Below, in pieces: positions 51,039-59,637 of a stretch of 64,000 nucleotides of DNA (within the stretch, counting starts at the first letter, position 1; each line of letters opens with the position of its first letter). Source of the stretch: Methanofollis ethanolicus (GTDB lineage: Archaea > Halobacteriota > Methanomicrobia > Methanomicrobiales > Methanofollaceae); contig NZ_BCNW01000001.1 in assembly GCF_001571385.1 (NCBI RefSeq), positions 1,550,001 to 1,614,000 on the forward strand, in the 5' to 3' direction. The notes under the pieces were generated by a model that was given only the letters and a program-made list of their open reading frames with translations, made no database searches and was not told where the DNA came from. Made by a program: the position numbers and the translations under genes.

Positions 51039-51919
51039 GGCATGATCCCCAGCTGTTTATAGGCCTCCTTGATGAGGTCGCCAGCGTCGACGCGGAGTTT
51101 TCTGCCGCATTCTCGCGCCTCGTCCGCGGTCGTGATCTCGTCCTCGACCCTGACATCCCTGCTACCGTCCAGGGCGAGCACCTCGGCGATGAGGTGGCCG
51201 TCCCGGCAGTAAATGCCCTGCGGCGTAAAGCAGCCGCCACCGACCTCTTCCATGATGATCCGCTCGATCCCGACGTCCATCCGCGTCTGGGGGTCGTCAA
51301 GCGGCTGGACCATTTCGATGATCTCCGGGCTGTTCCTGCAGACAACGGCGATCGTACCCTGGTTCGGGGAGGGGACGAACTGGGAGGTCGGCAGACGCTG
51401 CCCCTTCACCGTGTACCCCAGACGTTCAAGGCCTGCCTCCGCGAGGACGATGGCGTCGTACTCCTTCTCCCGCATCTTCTTGAGGCGCGTGTCCACGTTG
51501 CCGCGCAGTTGCCTGACATCGATATCCGGATCGTGCCGCAGTAACTGCGCCCGCCGCCGGGTCGAGGAGGTGCCGACGACTCTGACATCGTCGATTTTCC
51601 CTTCATAGGCAAGATAGTCGGCTGGCGAGTCCCTGGTGAGGACGGCGCCGGTGACGACACCTCTCGGCCGCTTTGCCGGGATGTCCTTCATGGAGTGGAC
51701 GGCGGCATCGATGGTGCCGTCGATGATCGCCTCGTCGAGGGCCCGGACGAAGACGCCCTGCCCACCGATCTCATGGAGGGGGACGCCGGTGTTGGTGTCT
51801 CCCTTTGTCCTTATGACTGCCGTTTCAACGTCGATGCCCATCTGCGCCAGCGCCTTGCAGACCCGTTCGGTCTGCGCAAGGGCGAGCTGACTCCCGCGTG
51901 TTCCTATTCTCAGAGACAT
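51035..51919 (-). CDS. hemC: Hydroxymethylbilane synthase (porphobilinogen deaminase)
   Basis: A 294-residue cytoplasmic enzyme polymerising four porphobilinogens. It has the N-terminal [15 protein letters not shown], the catalytic Asp region VHSMKDIP, and the dipyrromethane-binding Cys in GGGCFTPQG. Length and motifs are normal. It overlaps hemL (10 bases) and cobA (4 bases), so translation is coupled through the operon. Confidence 0.95.
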   Translation of the reverse strand: MSLRIGTRGSQLALAQTERVCKALAQMGIDVETAVIRTKGDTNTGVPLHEIGGQGVFVRALDEAIIDGTIDAAVHSMKDIPAKRPRGVVTGAVLTRDSPADYLAYEGKIDDVRVVGTSSTRRRAQLLRHDPDIDVRQLRGNVDTRLKKMREKEYDAIVLAEAGLERLGYTVKGQRLPTSQFVPSPNQGTIAVVCRNSPEIIEMVQPLDDPQTRMDVGIERIIMEEVGGGCFTPQGIYCRDGHLIAEVLALDGSRDVRVEDEITTADEARECGRKLRVDAGDLIKEAYKQLGIMP

Positions 51920-53151
51920 GTCCTGTATGTGTCCGCGATGCGTTCGATGATCTCTTCTGTGTGCGCTGCCGAGAGGAAGTTCGTCTCGAACTGAGACGGT
52001 GGGACGAAGATGCCCTTCGCCAGCATCTTTTCCCAGAACCTTCTGAAGGCTGTGGTGTCGCTCTCCTTCGCCTCCGCGTAGTTCCTCGGAGGCTCGGCCC
52101 TGAAGAAGTACTTGAACATGGAGCCGAGCCTGACAAAGGAGCCGCCGGCATTTGCATCCTCGCAGGCGTCGCTGATGGCCCGCGTCCCCTCGTCGAGGTG
52201 GCGGTAGGTCTCGGGGTGGTCGTGGAGCCAGCCGAGGGCGGCGGCACCTGCGGCCATGGTCAGGGGGTTCCCGCTGAAGGTGCCGGCCTGATAGACCGGG
52301 CCCTGCGGGGCGACCATCTCCATGAGGTCGCGCCTGCCGCCGAAGGCGCCGACCGGCAGGCCGCCACCGATGATCTTGCCGAGTGTGGTGAGGTCGGGGG
52401 TGATGCCGAAACGTTTCTGTGCCCCGCCGATGCCGATGCGATAGCCGGTGATCACCTCGTCGAAGATGAGGAGGACGTCGTGGTCTTCTGTGATCCGCCG
52501 CACTTCCTGCAGGTAGTTTTCCCCCGGGAGGATGGGGCCGACATTGCCCATAACCGGTTCGATGATGAGGGCGGCGATCTCCTCCGACGAGGAGAGGACA
52601 GCGTCGAGGGCCGCGGGGTCGTTGTACGGTACCTGCCTGGTGTGGCGCACCAGGTCGGCGACGACGCCGGCCGAGTCGGGGACGCCCATCGTCGTCGCCC
52701 CGGAACCCGCCTGCACGAGCACGGCGTCGTGGGCGCCATGGAATCCGCCCTCGATCTTGACGACGTCGGGCTTTCTCGTGGCGGCGCGGGCGAGCCTGAT
52801 CGCCGCCATCGTCGCCTCGGACCCGGTGGAGACGAAGCGGACCATCTCGATGGAGGGATGGTCGGCGGCGATCCTCTCCGCAAGGGCGATCTCGTGCGGG
52901 CAGGGGGTGCCGTAGAGCCAGCCCTCGGCAAGCTGCACCTCGATTGCCTGCCGTACCGCTTCGTGGGCGTGGCCGAGGATGAGGGGGCCGTAGCCGAGAC
53001 AGCAGTCGATGAGGTTCTTCCCCTCGACCGTCTGCAGGAAGGGCCCGTGCGCCCCGGCCGTGTAGAAGGGGTACGGCTTGATCGCCCGCACCGGGCTTGA
53101 GACCCCGCCGGGCATCAGGCCCTCTGCCCGTGTGAAGAGGTCACTGCTCTT
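51910..53151 (-). CDS. hemL: Glutamate-1-semialdehyde 2,1-aminomutase
   Basis: A 413-residue PLP enzyme making 5-aminolevulinate from glutamate semialdehyde. Family motifs are [17 protein letters not shown], the PLP-binding region [12 protein letters not shown] and the Schiff-base Lys in [18 protein letters not shown]. The start at 53151 ([10 protein letters not shown]) is set by GAGGTGG upstream, inside the end of hemB. Confidence 0.96.
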   Translation of the reverse strand, partial: KSSDLFTRAEGLMPGGVSSPVRAIKPYPFYTAGAHGPFLQTVEGKNLIDCCLGYGPLILGHAHEAVRQAIEVQLAEGWLYGTPCPHEIALAERIAADHPSIEMVRFVSTGSEATMAAIRLARAATRKPDVVKIEGGFHGAHDAVLVQAGSGATTMGVPDSAGVVADLVRHTRQVPYNDPAALDAVLSSSEEIAALIIEPVMGNVGPILPGENYLQEVRRITEDHDVLLIFDEVITGYRIGIGGAQKRFGITPDLTTLGKIIGGGLPVGAFGGRRDLMEMVAPQGPVYQAGTFSGNPLTMAAGAAALGWLHDHPETYRHLDEGTRAISDACEDANAGGSFVRLGSMFKYFFRAEPPRNYAEAKESDTTAFRRFWEKMLAKGIFVPPSQFETNFLSAAHTEEIIERIADTYRTCL

Positions 53152-54127
53152 CATGGAGCCACCTCGCTGCGTCTTCTGCATAGTAGGTGATGATCAGGTC
53201 GGCCCCGGCCCTCTTGATGCAGGTGAGGCTTTCGAGGGCGCACCGTCTCTCGTCGAGCCAGCCACGTTCTGCCGCTGCCTTGATCTGGGAGTATTCACCT
53301 GAGACCTGGTAGGCGGCGACCGGGAGGCCGATCTCCCGGATCTTCGCCAGCACGTCGAGGTAGAGGGCGGCGGGTTTCACCATCAGGATGTCGGCACCCT
53401 CGTCCGCGTCCATCTCGGATTCGAGGAGTGCCTCGCGGCCGTTCGCCGGGTCCATCTGGTAGGTGGTCCTGTCGCCAAAGGAATAGCCCGAATGCGCCGC
53501 CTCCCTGAAGGGGCCGTAGAAGGCGCTCGCAAACTTCGTGGAGTAGGACATGATCGGGACGTCCGCGTAGCCTGCGGCGTCGAGGGCCGCCCTGATCGCG
53601 CCGACCTGCCCGTCGAGCATGCAGGAGGGGGCGACCATGTCGGCGCCGGCGCGGGCGTGCGAGACTGCGATCTTCTGCATCAGGGCAAGGGATGGATCGT
53701 TCAGGAGGTCGATCTCCCCGGACGAGGTCTCGCCGATGATCCCGCAGTGGCCGTGGTCGGTGTACTCGCAGGCGCAGACGTCGGTGATCACCACCATCTC
53801 CGGGCAGGCGCGCTTGACCGCGGCGACTGCCCGCTGAAGTCCGCCGTTCTCGGCATAGGCCGAATGGGCGGCGGCGTCCTTCTCCGCGGGAACGCCGAAG
53901 AGGAGGACTGAGGATATCCCCGCGCTTTTCAGTCTCTCTGCCACGCTCTTTGCATCCCCGACCGGGTACCTGAACTGGCCGGGCATCGAGGTGATGGCCA
54001 CGGGTTGTTCGATCGTCTCGTCGAAGAAGAGCGGCATCACAAGGTCGCTTGCATCAATCCTCGTCTCCCTGAAGAGGGGCTGGAGGTTTCTCTTTCTCAG
54101 TCGTCTCAGTCGTCTTTCCGGAAACAT
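53141..54127 (-). CDS. hemB: Porphobilinogen synthase
   Basis: A 328-residue enzyme condensing two 5-aminolevulinates. The metal-binding [12 protein letters not shown] shows the zinc-type cysteines. The Schiff-base lysines are in [17 protein letters not shown] and [18 protein letters not shown] precedes ATG 54127, overlapping the hemA end by 22 bases. Confidence 0.96.
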   Translation of the reverse strand: MFPERRLRRLRKRNLQPLFRETRIDASDLVMPLFFDETIEQPVAITSMPGQFRYPVGDAKSVAERLKSAGISSVLLFGVPAEKDAAAHSAYAENGGLQRAVAAVKRACPEMVVITDVCACEYTDHGHCGIIGETSSGEIDLLNDPSLALMQKIAVSHARAGADMVAPSCMLDGQVGAIRAALDAAGYADVPIMSYSTKFASAFYGPFREAAHSGYSFGDRTTYQMDPANGREALLESEMDADEGADILMVKPAALYLDVLAKIREIGLPVAAYQVSGEYSQIKAAAERGWLDERRCALESLTCIKRAGADLIITYYAEDAARWLHEEQ

Positions 54128-55380
54128 AATCCGTCACCTCTGGTGATTGCCTTCACCAGCCATTCTGCCTCCCTGGTCTGCCCCTGCTCCGCGCATGCCC
54201 GTATGGAGTAGGTGGCGTCGAGGAGGAGTTTTTTTGCGAGCACTCTGGTCAGGTCGTCGATGATTGCCGCGGTCTGGGCGTCGCCTCCCTGGAGGCGGGC
54301 GCAGGCCCGGTCGCGCTCCCTGACGCGGATCGCCTCGGCCCAGGTGTACAGGCCCCGCAGGGCGTCGTCGGCCGAGGCGGCGTTGAGCATCGTGAGGAAA
54401 TGGTCGAGTTCGGATTCGATATAGTCATGGGCGCGTGTCGCTTCGGCCTTCCGCGAGGCCAGGGTGTGCTCGTTGACGTCGCGGAGGTTGTCAATGGTGT
54501 ACAGGTTCACGCCGTCGACCTCGCCGGCGTCCTCCTCGACGTCCCGCGGCTGGGCAATGTCGATGACGACGAGGGGACGCGGGTGGCCGTCAAGGGGCCA
54601 GCACCGCCCTTTCATTGCATCGGCGAGGAAACGCCGGGTAATGACAGGATGGGGTGCGGAGGTGCAGGTGATGACGACGTCGGAGAGGGTGATGTAGCGC
54701 TTCAGTTCCCCGAAGTTGACTGCCTTCCCGCCGATCTTCTCGGCGAGGACGACCGCCCTCTCGTACGTCCTATTCGCCACGTAGATCGCGGTCAGGTCTT
54801 TGGCGGCGAGGGCCTGGGCGACGAGCATCCCCATCTCCCCGCTGCCGATGACGAGGATGTGCCGACCTTTGAGGCTCGTGAAGAGTTCTTCAGCGAGGGC
54901 GACGGCCGCGGAACCGATGGAGACGGCGCCCCTGTTGATCTTTGTCCTCTTCCGCACCTCGACGCCGACGTGCACGGCCTTCTTGATGCAGAGGTCGATG
55001 ACATGGTCGCTGGTGCCGGCCGCCTGCGAGGCCGCCCAGGCGCGTTTCATCTGACCGAGGATCTGGTCCTCGCCGATGATCATTGAGTCGATACCGGTGG
55101 CGACCTGGAGGAGGTGGCGGAGGACGTCCCCCCCTTCGCGGACCTCGAATTTCTCTCTTCCGAGGTCGTGGAGGAAGTCGGCGAGGTCCCCCGCAGTCCC
55201 GTGGACGAGCACCTCGATCCGGTTGCAGGTCTGGAGGAGAAAGACGCCCTTGAACCGTTCCCTGGCTGCGGTGAGAAAGGCCTCTTCGTCCGCGAACCTG
55301 AAGGCTTCGAGGTCGGCGAGGCCGGCCGCGTGGTGGTTGAGGCCGGCCATGGCCAGGTCAGCATAGAGATATGTTTCCAC
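54106..55380 (-). CDS. hemA: Glutamyl-tRNA reductase
   Basis: A 424-residue first enzyme of the C5 pathway, reducing glutamyl-tRNA to glutamate semialdehyde with NADPH. The catalytic Cys52 is in LLQTCNRIEVLV, and the NADPH site VIGSGEMGMLVAQAL and the IDLCIKKAVHVGVEVRKRT spine follow. It appears to start with GTG at 55380, with GGGAG about ten bases upstream. It overlaps the Met8-like gene by 23 bases. Confidence 0.95.
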   Translation of the reverse strand: METYLYADLAMAGLNHHAAGLADLEAFRFADEEAFLTAARERFKGVFLLQTCNRIEVLVHGTAGDLADFLHDLGREKFEVREGGDVLRHLLQVATGIDSMIIGEDQILGQMKRAWAASQAAGTSDHVIDLCIKKAVHVGVEVRKRTKINRGAVSIGSAAVALAEELFTSLKGRHILVIGSGEMGMLVAQALAAKDLTAIYVANRTYERAVVLAEKIGGKAVNFGELKRYITLSDVVITCTSAPHPVITRRFLADAMKGRCWPLDGHPRPLVVIDIAQPRDVEEDAGEVDGVNLYTIDNLRDVNEHTLASRKAEATRAHDYIESELDHFLTMLNAASADDALRGLYTWAEAIRVRERDRACARLQGGDAQTAAIIDDLTRVLAKKLLLDATYSIRACAEQGQTREAEWLVKAITRGDGLCFRKDD

Positions 55381-55999
55381 TGATATATCGCTCCCTTATT
55401 TTGCGGTACGCCTCGTCTTCGCCGTCGGCAAGCCATGTCCAGGCGTCGGGGTCGCGGAGGACGGCCCTGAGGGTCCGGCTCCGTTCGTCCTGGGTGGGCA
55501 CGGACTTTTTGAGGTCTTCCCGCAGTCTCCCCTCGACCCCGATCATCGCGTCGAGGTTGGGGAAGGCCTCCTCAAGGTGCTCCCTGAGGAACCGCGGGAC
55601 GGCCGGGCTCGTCCCCCCGGTGCTGACGGCGATGAGGTAGCGCTCCCCCCGGAGGACCGAGGGGATAAGGACGTCGCCGGTTTCCCCGTGCGCGTTGTTG
55701 AAGTGAACGCCCGTCTCCCGCGCCAGGCGCCCGATCCTGTCGTTCAGGGCGGCGTCGGGCGTGGCTGCGACGACAAGAAAGGCCCCCTCCAGCAGGGCGA
55801 GGACCGCATGGTCGTCCAGTGCCTCGATATCGGCCTCGACGCACGCGGCGCCGGAACCGGCAAGGGAGGGCAGGAAACTCCGGCTGACAACGGTGACCCT
55901 CGCTTCGCGACAGAAATATGCCGCTTTTCGCGCTCCCACGGCACCGCCGCCGAAGATGACGACGTGCCTCCCGGTGAGGTCGAGGATCAGCGGGATCAT
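55358..55999 (-). CDS. Precorrin-2 dehydrogenase / siroheme synthase N-domain (Met8/CysG-N-like)
   Basis: A 213-residue NAD-dependent enzyme oxidising precorrin-2 to sirohydrochlorin and possibly chelating iron. It has the Rossmann start VVIFGGGAVGARKAAYFC, then SRSFLPSL and AATPDAALNDRIG, and the central STGGTSPAVPRFLREHLE motif. It is the first gene of the hem operon. There is no Shine-Dalgarno. A TATA-like ATAATCTTAATTT about 25 bases upstream of ATG 55999 suggests a leaderless transcript (a GTG one codon earlier is possible). Confidence 0.9.
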   Translation of the reverse strand: MIPLILDLTGRHVVIFGGGAVGARKAAYFCREARVTVVSRSFLPSLAGSGAACVEADIEALDDHAVLALLEGAFLVVAATPDAALNDRIGRLARETGVHFNNAHGETGDVLIPSVLRGERYLIAVSTGGTSPAVPRFLREHLEEAFPNLDAMIGVEGRLREDLKKSVPTQDERSRTLRAVLRDPDAWTWLADGEDEAYRKIRERYISGNISLC

Positions 56000-56111
56000 C
56001 ACTGTTCTGTGGGTGGCGGCCGCAAATTAAGATTATGTATTATCCGCGGTTCACGTCCGTAATACCTGGCCGACCACCTTCTTTATCTTCTCCCTTTTCC
56101 GATATTTGCGC

Positions 56112-57086
56112 ATGACTGCGGATTATCATGCCTTCGGCGCGTTTGACGGGGCGTTTTCCCGGACAAAGTCGCTGCTCTGGCCGTTCAATCTCGGTATCTG
56201 GCTCAGGCTCGCCGTGATAGCGTTCTTCATCGGGGGCTTCGGCGGTGGCGGCGGCAGCAACTACTCCTTCCCGGACCGGGGTGGCCGGGATATGAGTTCC
56301 ATGCCGGTACCCGACTTCTTCGGTCTCGCCCCGACAACTTTCTTCCTGATCCTTGCGGCTGTGATCGTCCTTGCACTGCTCTTTGCCTATGTCGGGTCGG
56401 TCTTCCAGTTCGTGCTCGTGGACTGTCTCACCTCGGGCCCGGTCTCTCTCTCCCGCACTTTCAGGGAGCGGATGGGTCATGGTCTCTCGTTCTTCCTCTT
56501 CGAGATCCTGCTCGCCTTTGTCTTCATCGCCGTGATGGTCGGGTTTGTGGTCTTCGGGTTCGTCACCGGCATCTTCTCGGGCGTCTCGAATGTCATCGCT
56601 CTTCTCGTCCTCATACCGGTGATCCTCCTCCTGGCCCTGGTCGTCGGGGTCGTGCTGATGCTCACCGTCGACTTTGTCGTGCCGGTGATGATAGCGGACA
56701 GATGCGGGATCGTCGAGGGGTGGCGGCGGGTCTATGGCATCCTCCGTGCCGACCTGAAGAATGCGGCGGTCTATGTCGTCGTGAAGGTCATTCTCGCCAT
56801 CGTCGCCGCGCTGATCATGGGGATTCTCGGCCTGATCGTCCTCGCCATCATCGGGGTCCCGCTCTTTATCGTCGCACTTCTTGCCGGGTTCTTTGCCAAC
56901 GGTCCGTCCATGATATGGGCGCTGGTCCTCCTGATCGTCATCGGCATTCTCATCGCCCTTCCCTTCCTCCTCCTCCTGCAGGTGCCCTTCGTCACCTTCT
57001 TCAGGTTCTACTCCCTCGATGTCCTGCGGCGGTTCAGCCCGGCGCATGACCTCCTGGCAGAGCCCGAAGGCGACGCGGCGGCATGA
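56112..57086 (+). CDS. Polytopic membrane protein (DUF7544-like)
   Basis: A 324-residue integral membrane protein with about six to seven hydrophobic segments. A Gly-rich loop (GGFGGGGGSNY) follows the first helix, and repeated AVI/VLLV stretches continue to residue ~310. The conserved-looking polar parts are FDGAFSRTKSLLWPFNLGIWLRLAV at the start and DFVVPVMIADRCGIVEGWRRVYGIL in the middle, the pattern of glycerophosphoryl-diester-like or DUF7544 archaeal membrane proteins. The function is unknown. There is no Shine-Dalgarno before ATG 56112. It is divergent from the hem operon and alone. Confidence 0.75.
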   Translation: MTADYHAFGAFDGAFSRTKSLLWPFNLGIWLRLAVIAFFIGGFGGGGGSNYSFPDRGGRDMSSMPVPDFFGLAPTTFFLILAAVIVLALLFAYVGSVFQFVLVDCLTSGPVSLSRTFRERMGHGLSFFLFEILLAFVFIAVMVGFVVFGFVTGIFSGVSNVIALLVLIPVILLLALVVGVVLMLTVDFVVPVMIADRCGIVEGWRRVYGILRADLKNAAVYVVVKVILAIVAALIMGILGLIVLAIIGVPLFIVALLAGFFANGPSMIWALVLLIVIGILIALPFLLLLQVPFVTFFRFYSLDVLRRFSPAHDLLAEPEGDAAA

Positions 57087-57420
57087 GGGACACTCTCCCT
57101 TTTTTTCTGCGGCACCCCGCGACACCTCGGGCAAGGGATGCGCTGCCCCACCCCTGCGGCGTTGCCGGGCCGGTGCGGGTCGATCTGTCTCCGGTACCAG
57201 GATGTCCAGGAAACATGTCCGGAATAGGCTGATGTCGCGCATGTCCTGCCCGATCGCCGTCCCGCTCCCTCGCATCCTCGGCGTGGCCCTGCGGGGTCGT
57301 TCTCTGCGCGGCGGGGTTCCTGACCCCCACAGAGCCCGGTCCGGGCAGGGCCTGTGGAAAATCCTTATATGTGAGTATAGCAAATATTGTAGAGCACTGC
57401 GGTGATACGACACCTGCAGG
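57087..57420. other. Intergenic region upstream of tRNA-Gly
   Basis: About 330 bases of GC-rich sequence without a supported gene. The TATA-like CTTATATGTGAG (57363-57374) lies about 50 bases before the tRNA and is its probable promoter. A long antisense open frame through here is explained by GC-rich codon bias of the neighbouring gene. Confidence 0.5.
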
Positions 57421-57492
57421 GCGCCGATAGTGTAGTGGTTATCACTAGGCGTTGCCAACGCCTAAACCCGGGTTCGAGTCCCGGTCGGCGCA
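57421..57492 (+). tRNA. tRNA-Gly (anticodon GCC)
   Basis: A complete cloverleaf: acceptor GCGCCGA pairs with TCGGCGC (57485-57491), discriminator A. The D-arm is GTG...CAC, the anticodon stem AGGCG/CGCCT holds loop TTGCCAA with anticodon GCC, and the T-arm is CCGGG-TTCGAGT-CCCGG. CCA is not encoded. It is followed by pyrimidine-rich CTTCTTCTTTCCC as terminator. No intron. Confidence 0.95.
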
Positions 57493-57715
57493 CTTCTTCT
57501 TTCCCTTGATTGATCGGTGACATTTTTTTGTGTCTTTTCGAGAGATTTTTGCGGTAGTGAGGTGTTTTTTCGGGGCGCAGGAGAGATCTGTCTCCAGAAA
57601 TTTTCTATCGGTATGATCGAGCGGGGGGCGATCTCTGGGTTGTCGATGAAGAGTCTGCGGGTCATCATGGATTGACGTGTCCCTGGGTTCGTCTCCCGGC
57701 ACCGGCAGAGTTGTG

Positions 57716-58198
57716 TCACCTCCGTGCTCGCCGTGATGATGGGGATACGTGAGGTTGGAGCGTCCTCGCAGAATTGTGAATCCCGACGCGGGATGGTTTT
57801 GTATATGGTATTCTCGGGTAGCATCCGGATGCCCGGTTGATGTGGCGCTGAACATCGGGACTGTTTTTTGAGGGCAGCAGACCTTCATAGAGAGATCTCA
57901 GCAGATTTTTTCCAAGCGGGGTTGAAACATAATATGCCGCCTCCCTATTGCCCAGATCTTCTATCGCATGGATCTTTTTTGCGATAAGGCCTGCATTTGC
58001 TAATTTTTTTAAGGCCCTCGACACTTCCGATGACTCGGCGTTGAAGAGTTCCTTTATCTGGTTAAATCTCAGTCCCTCATCTGTATGTAGCAGTGCGATG
58101 TAAATGCCCCAGCACTTTCTGTCGCTTAAGGGGTTGACTGCGTTGATGATCACCGATGGGACTTCGGAGAGGTGTTTTTCCAGTATCGTCTCATCCAT
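57716..58198 (-). CDS. Winged-helix (MarR/ArsR-like) transcription regulator
   Basis: A 160-residue DNA-binding protein. LSDRKCWGIYIALLHTDEGLRFNQIKELFNAESSEVSRALKKLANAGLI (about 24-72) is a winged helix-turn-helix, followed by the wing EDLGNREAAYYVSTPLGKNLLRSLYEGL. The last ~50 residues are basic and irregular (PSSRRARR) and could reflect a shifted or extended C-terminus. GGTGCAGAC lies before ATG 58198. It is divergent from the gene at 58317, which it probably regulates through the palindrome at 58260-58277. Confidence 0.75.
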   Translation of the reverse strand: MDETILEKHLSEVPSVIINAVNPLSDRKCWGIYIALLHTDEGLRFNQIKELFNAESSEVSRALKKLANAGLIAKKIHAIEDLGNREAAYYVSTPLGKNLLRSLYEGLLPSKNSPDVQRHINRASGCYPRIPYTKPSRVGIHNSARTLQPHVSPSSRRARR

Positions 58199-58259
58199 GT
58201 CTGCACCTGCGGCTTGTGGGTATACTATCTGTTACCAGTATATATATCGCACAGGTTTG

Positions 58260-58277
58260 AGTAACAAAAATGTTACT
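58260..58277. promoter_or_regulatory. Palindrome between regulator and divergent effector-like gene
   Basis: AGTAAC (58260-58265) and GTTACT (58272-58277) are exact inverted arms around AAAAAT. A further GTTACC half-site lies near 58230 beside TATATATA on the minus-strand promoter side. It is probably the regulator's binding site. Confidence 0.5.
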
Positions 58278-58316
58278 CTACACTATTATTACCCGGAACA
58301 GAAATGATTTTTTAAG

Positions 58317-58859
58317 ATGGACTTTCTCTCTGAGTTAAATTGGCACTATCTCTGCTCAGGAGAGGATAAAAAATCTTTAAAGATCGGGTTGCTGGGGTCA
58401 TTCAAGCGGCCACATCTGTATCGTGCGAAAGAGCACCTGCGCGAGTCCGAGAACTTCAACGCAAAAATATCGACCGATCTCTCTCAGGAATATCCCAGAG
58501 ATCCTGTGGAAGACGAAAAAGCATATAATTTCCGCCTTGGACGTACCCTGATCAGGGATAGCCATGTCCTGATCGTACATCTCTTTCATGAAAATCCGGA
58601 TGAAACGGCGATTAATTATTCCGTAATCCTGGAAATTGGACTGGTATTCAGTGCATGCGAGTACGATCTCTCTTTGAAAAAATATGTTCTGGTGATGTAC
58701 GAGAAGGGTTTTGATGAAAAAAATATTGGCGGGATGTTATCTGGTTTGAAAAACACTGCTGTAAAGAACTGGCAATGGCATGAGTTCGACACCTGCGAGG
58801 AGGTACTGTTGCATTCTACACAGTTCTGTTATAATTGCCTGATGGATTTTCATTCGTAG
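58317..58859 (+). CDS. Nucleoside 2-deoxyribosyltransferase-like protein
   Basis: A 180-residue soluble protein. KIGLLGSFKRPHLYRAKEHLRE (about 22-43), the strand RDSHVLIVHLFHENPDETAINYSVILEIGLVFSA with the Glu of a nucleophile-like LEIG motif, and KYVLVMYEKG resemble the Rossmann-like fold of nucleoside deoxyribosyltransferases, TIR-like and related nucleotide-processing effectors. The enzyme activity is not certain. The ATG at 58317 has no Shine-Dalgarno. The TAG stop is made of two genomic bases and the first base of MITE copy 5; the pre-insertion sequence would read the same TAG. Confidence 0.6.
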   Translation: MDFLSELNWHYLCSGEDKKSLKIGLLGSFKRPHLYRAKEHLRESENFNAKISTDLSQEYPRDPVEDEKAYNFRLGRTLIRDSHVLIVHLFHENPDETAINYSVILEIGLVFSACEYDLSLKKYVLVMYEKGFDEKNIGGMLSGLKNTAVKNWQWHEFDTCEEVLLHSTQFCYNCLMDFHS

Positions 58860-59211
58860 AGCATATCCCAAAACTCTCGTTCACTCTCCCCATCTCTGCA
58901 TGGGGGCTCGAGAGAAAACTTCATGATCGGGTCGATGTCTTCCCGAATTCCCTGAAGAATCATGCGAAACCACCGCCTTCCCCCAGGTCTCTGCCGGGGG
59001 ACCGACGCCCCCGGACCCCCGAAACAGGATAGGGTCGGGGAAGAGAGACCAGAGATCCTGATGAAGGAGATTGCCCTCCGCCCCCTATCGCAATGAGGGG
59101 GGGACCGGGGGGTGAAACCCCCCGAACAGACACGAGAACAGGATTTTTCAGAACCACATACCGATCATTCCATCGACAGGACAGACAGTAGATCAGTTTT
59201 GGGATGACCTC
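58859..59211 (-). mobile_element. MITE-like element, copy 5 (complete, TSD GTA)
   Basis: A 353-bp element. The left end is GAGCATATCCCAAAACTC and the right end, on the minus strand, GAGGTCATCCCAAAACT. GTA is duplicated (58856-58858 and 59212-59214). Its first base completes the stop codon of the preceding gene. Same orientation as copies 4 and 6. Confidence 0.88.
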
Positions 59212-59260
59212 GTAGTCAAGATGTGATTTTCCTCCCGGCAATGTCGGGTCATTATATATC

Positions 59261-59608
59261 GAGCATATCCCAAAACTCTCGTTCATTCCCCTTTCCCCGC
59301 ATGCTGAACTCGGGAGAAAATCTCATGATCGGGTCGATGTCTTCCCGAATACCATGAAAAATCGTGCGAAACCACCGCCTTCCACCAGATCTCTGCCAGG
59401 GGTCTGACGCCCCCGGACCCCCGAAACAGGATAGGGTCGGGGAAGAGAGATCCGGATGAAGGAAATTGCCATCTACCCCCTATCACAATGATGGGGGAAC
59501 CGGGGGGTGAAAACCCCCGGACAAGACGCCAGAACAGGATTTTTCAGAACCACATACCGATCATTCCATCGACAGGACAGAGGGTAGGATCAGTTTTGGG
59601 ATGACCTC
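59261..59608 (-). mobile_element. MITE-like element, copy 6 (complete, TSD ATC)
   Basis: A 348-bp element highly similar to copy 5, which lies 49 bases to the left in the same orientation. ATC is duplicated (59258-59260 and 59609-59611). The terminal repeats GAGCATATCCCAAAACT and, on the minus strand, GAGGTCATCCCAAAACT are intact. Confidence 0.88.
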
Positions 59609-59637
59609 ATCAACTGATTTTTCGGGAGGGATCTTTC

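Noticed and set aside
56040-57458. 472-codon highly charged frame opposite the membrane protein and running into the tRNA gene
   Set aside because: It would read through a tRNA on the other strand. The Asp/Glu/His-rich translation is the antisense image of a hydrophobic membrane protein.
57445-57888. Minus-strand frame of 147 codons across the tRNA-Gly gene
   Set aside because: It overlaps a complete tRNA cloverleaf and the end of the HTH gene in another frame.
58859-59608. CRISPR-like or tandem-repeat array
   Set aside because: Units are about 350 bp with inverted ends and separate target duplications, so they are transposon-like. No short regularly spaced repeats with spacers were seen anywhere in the window.
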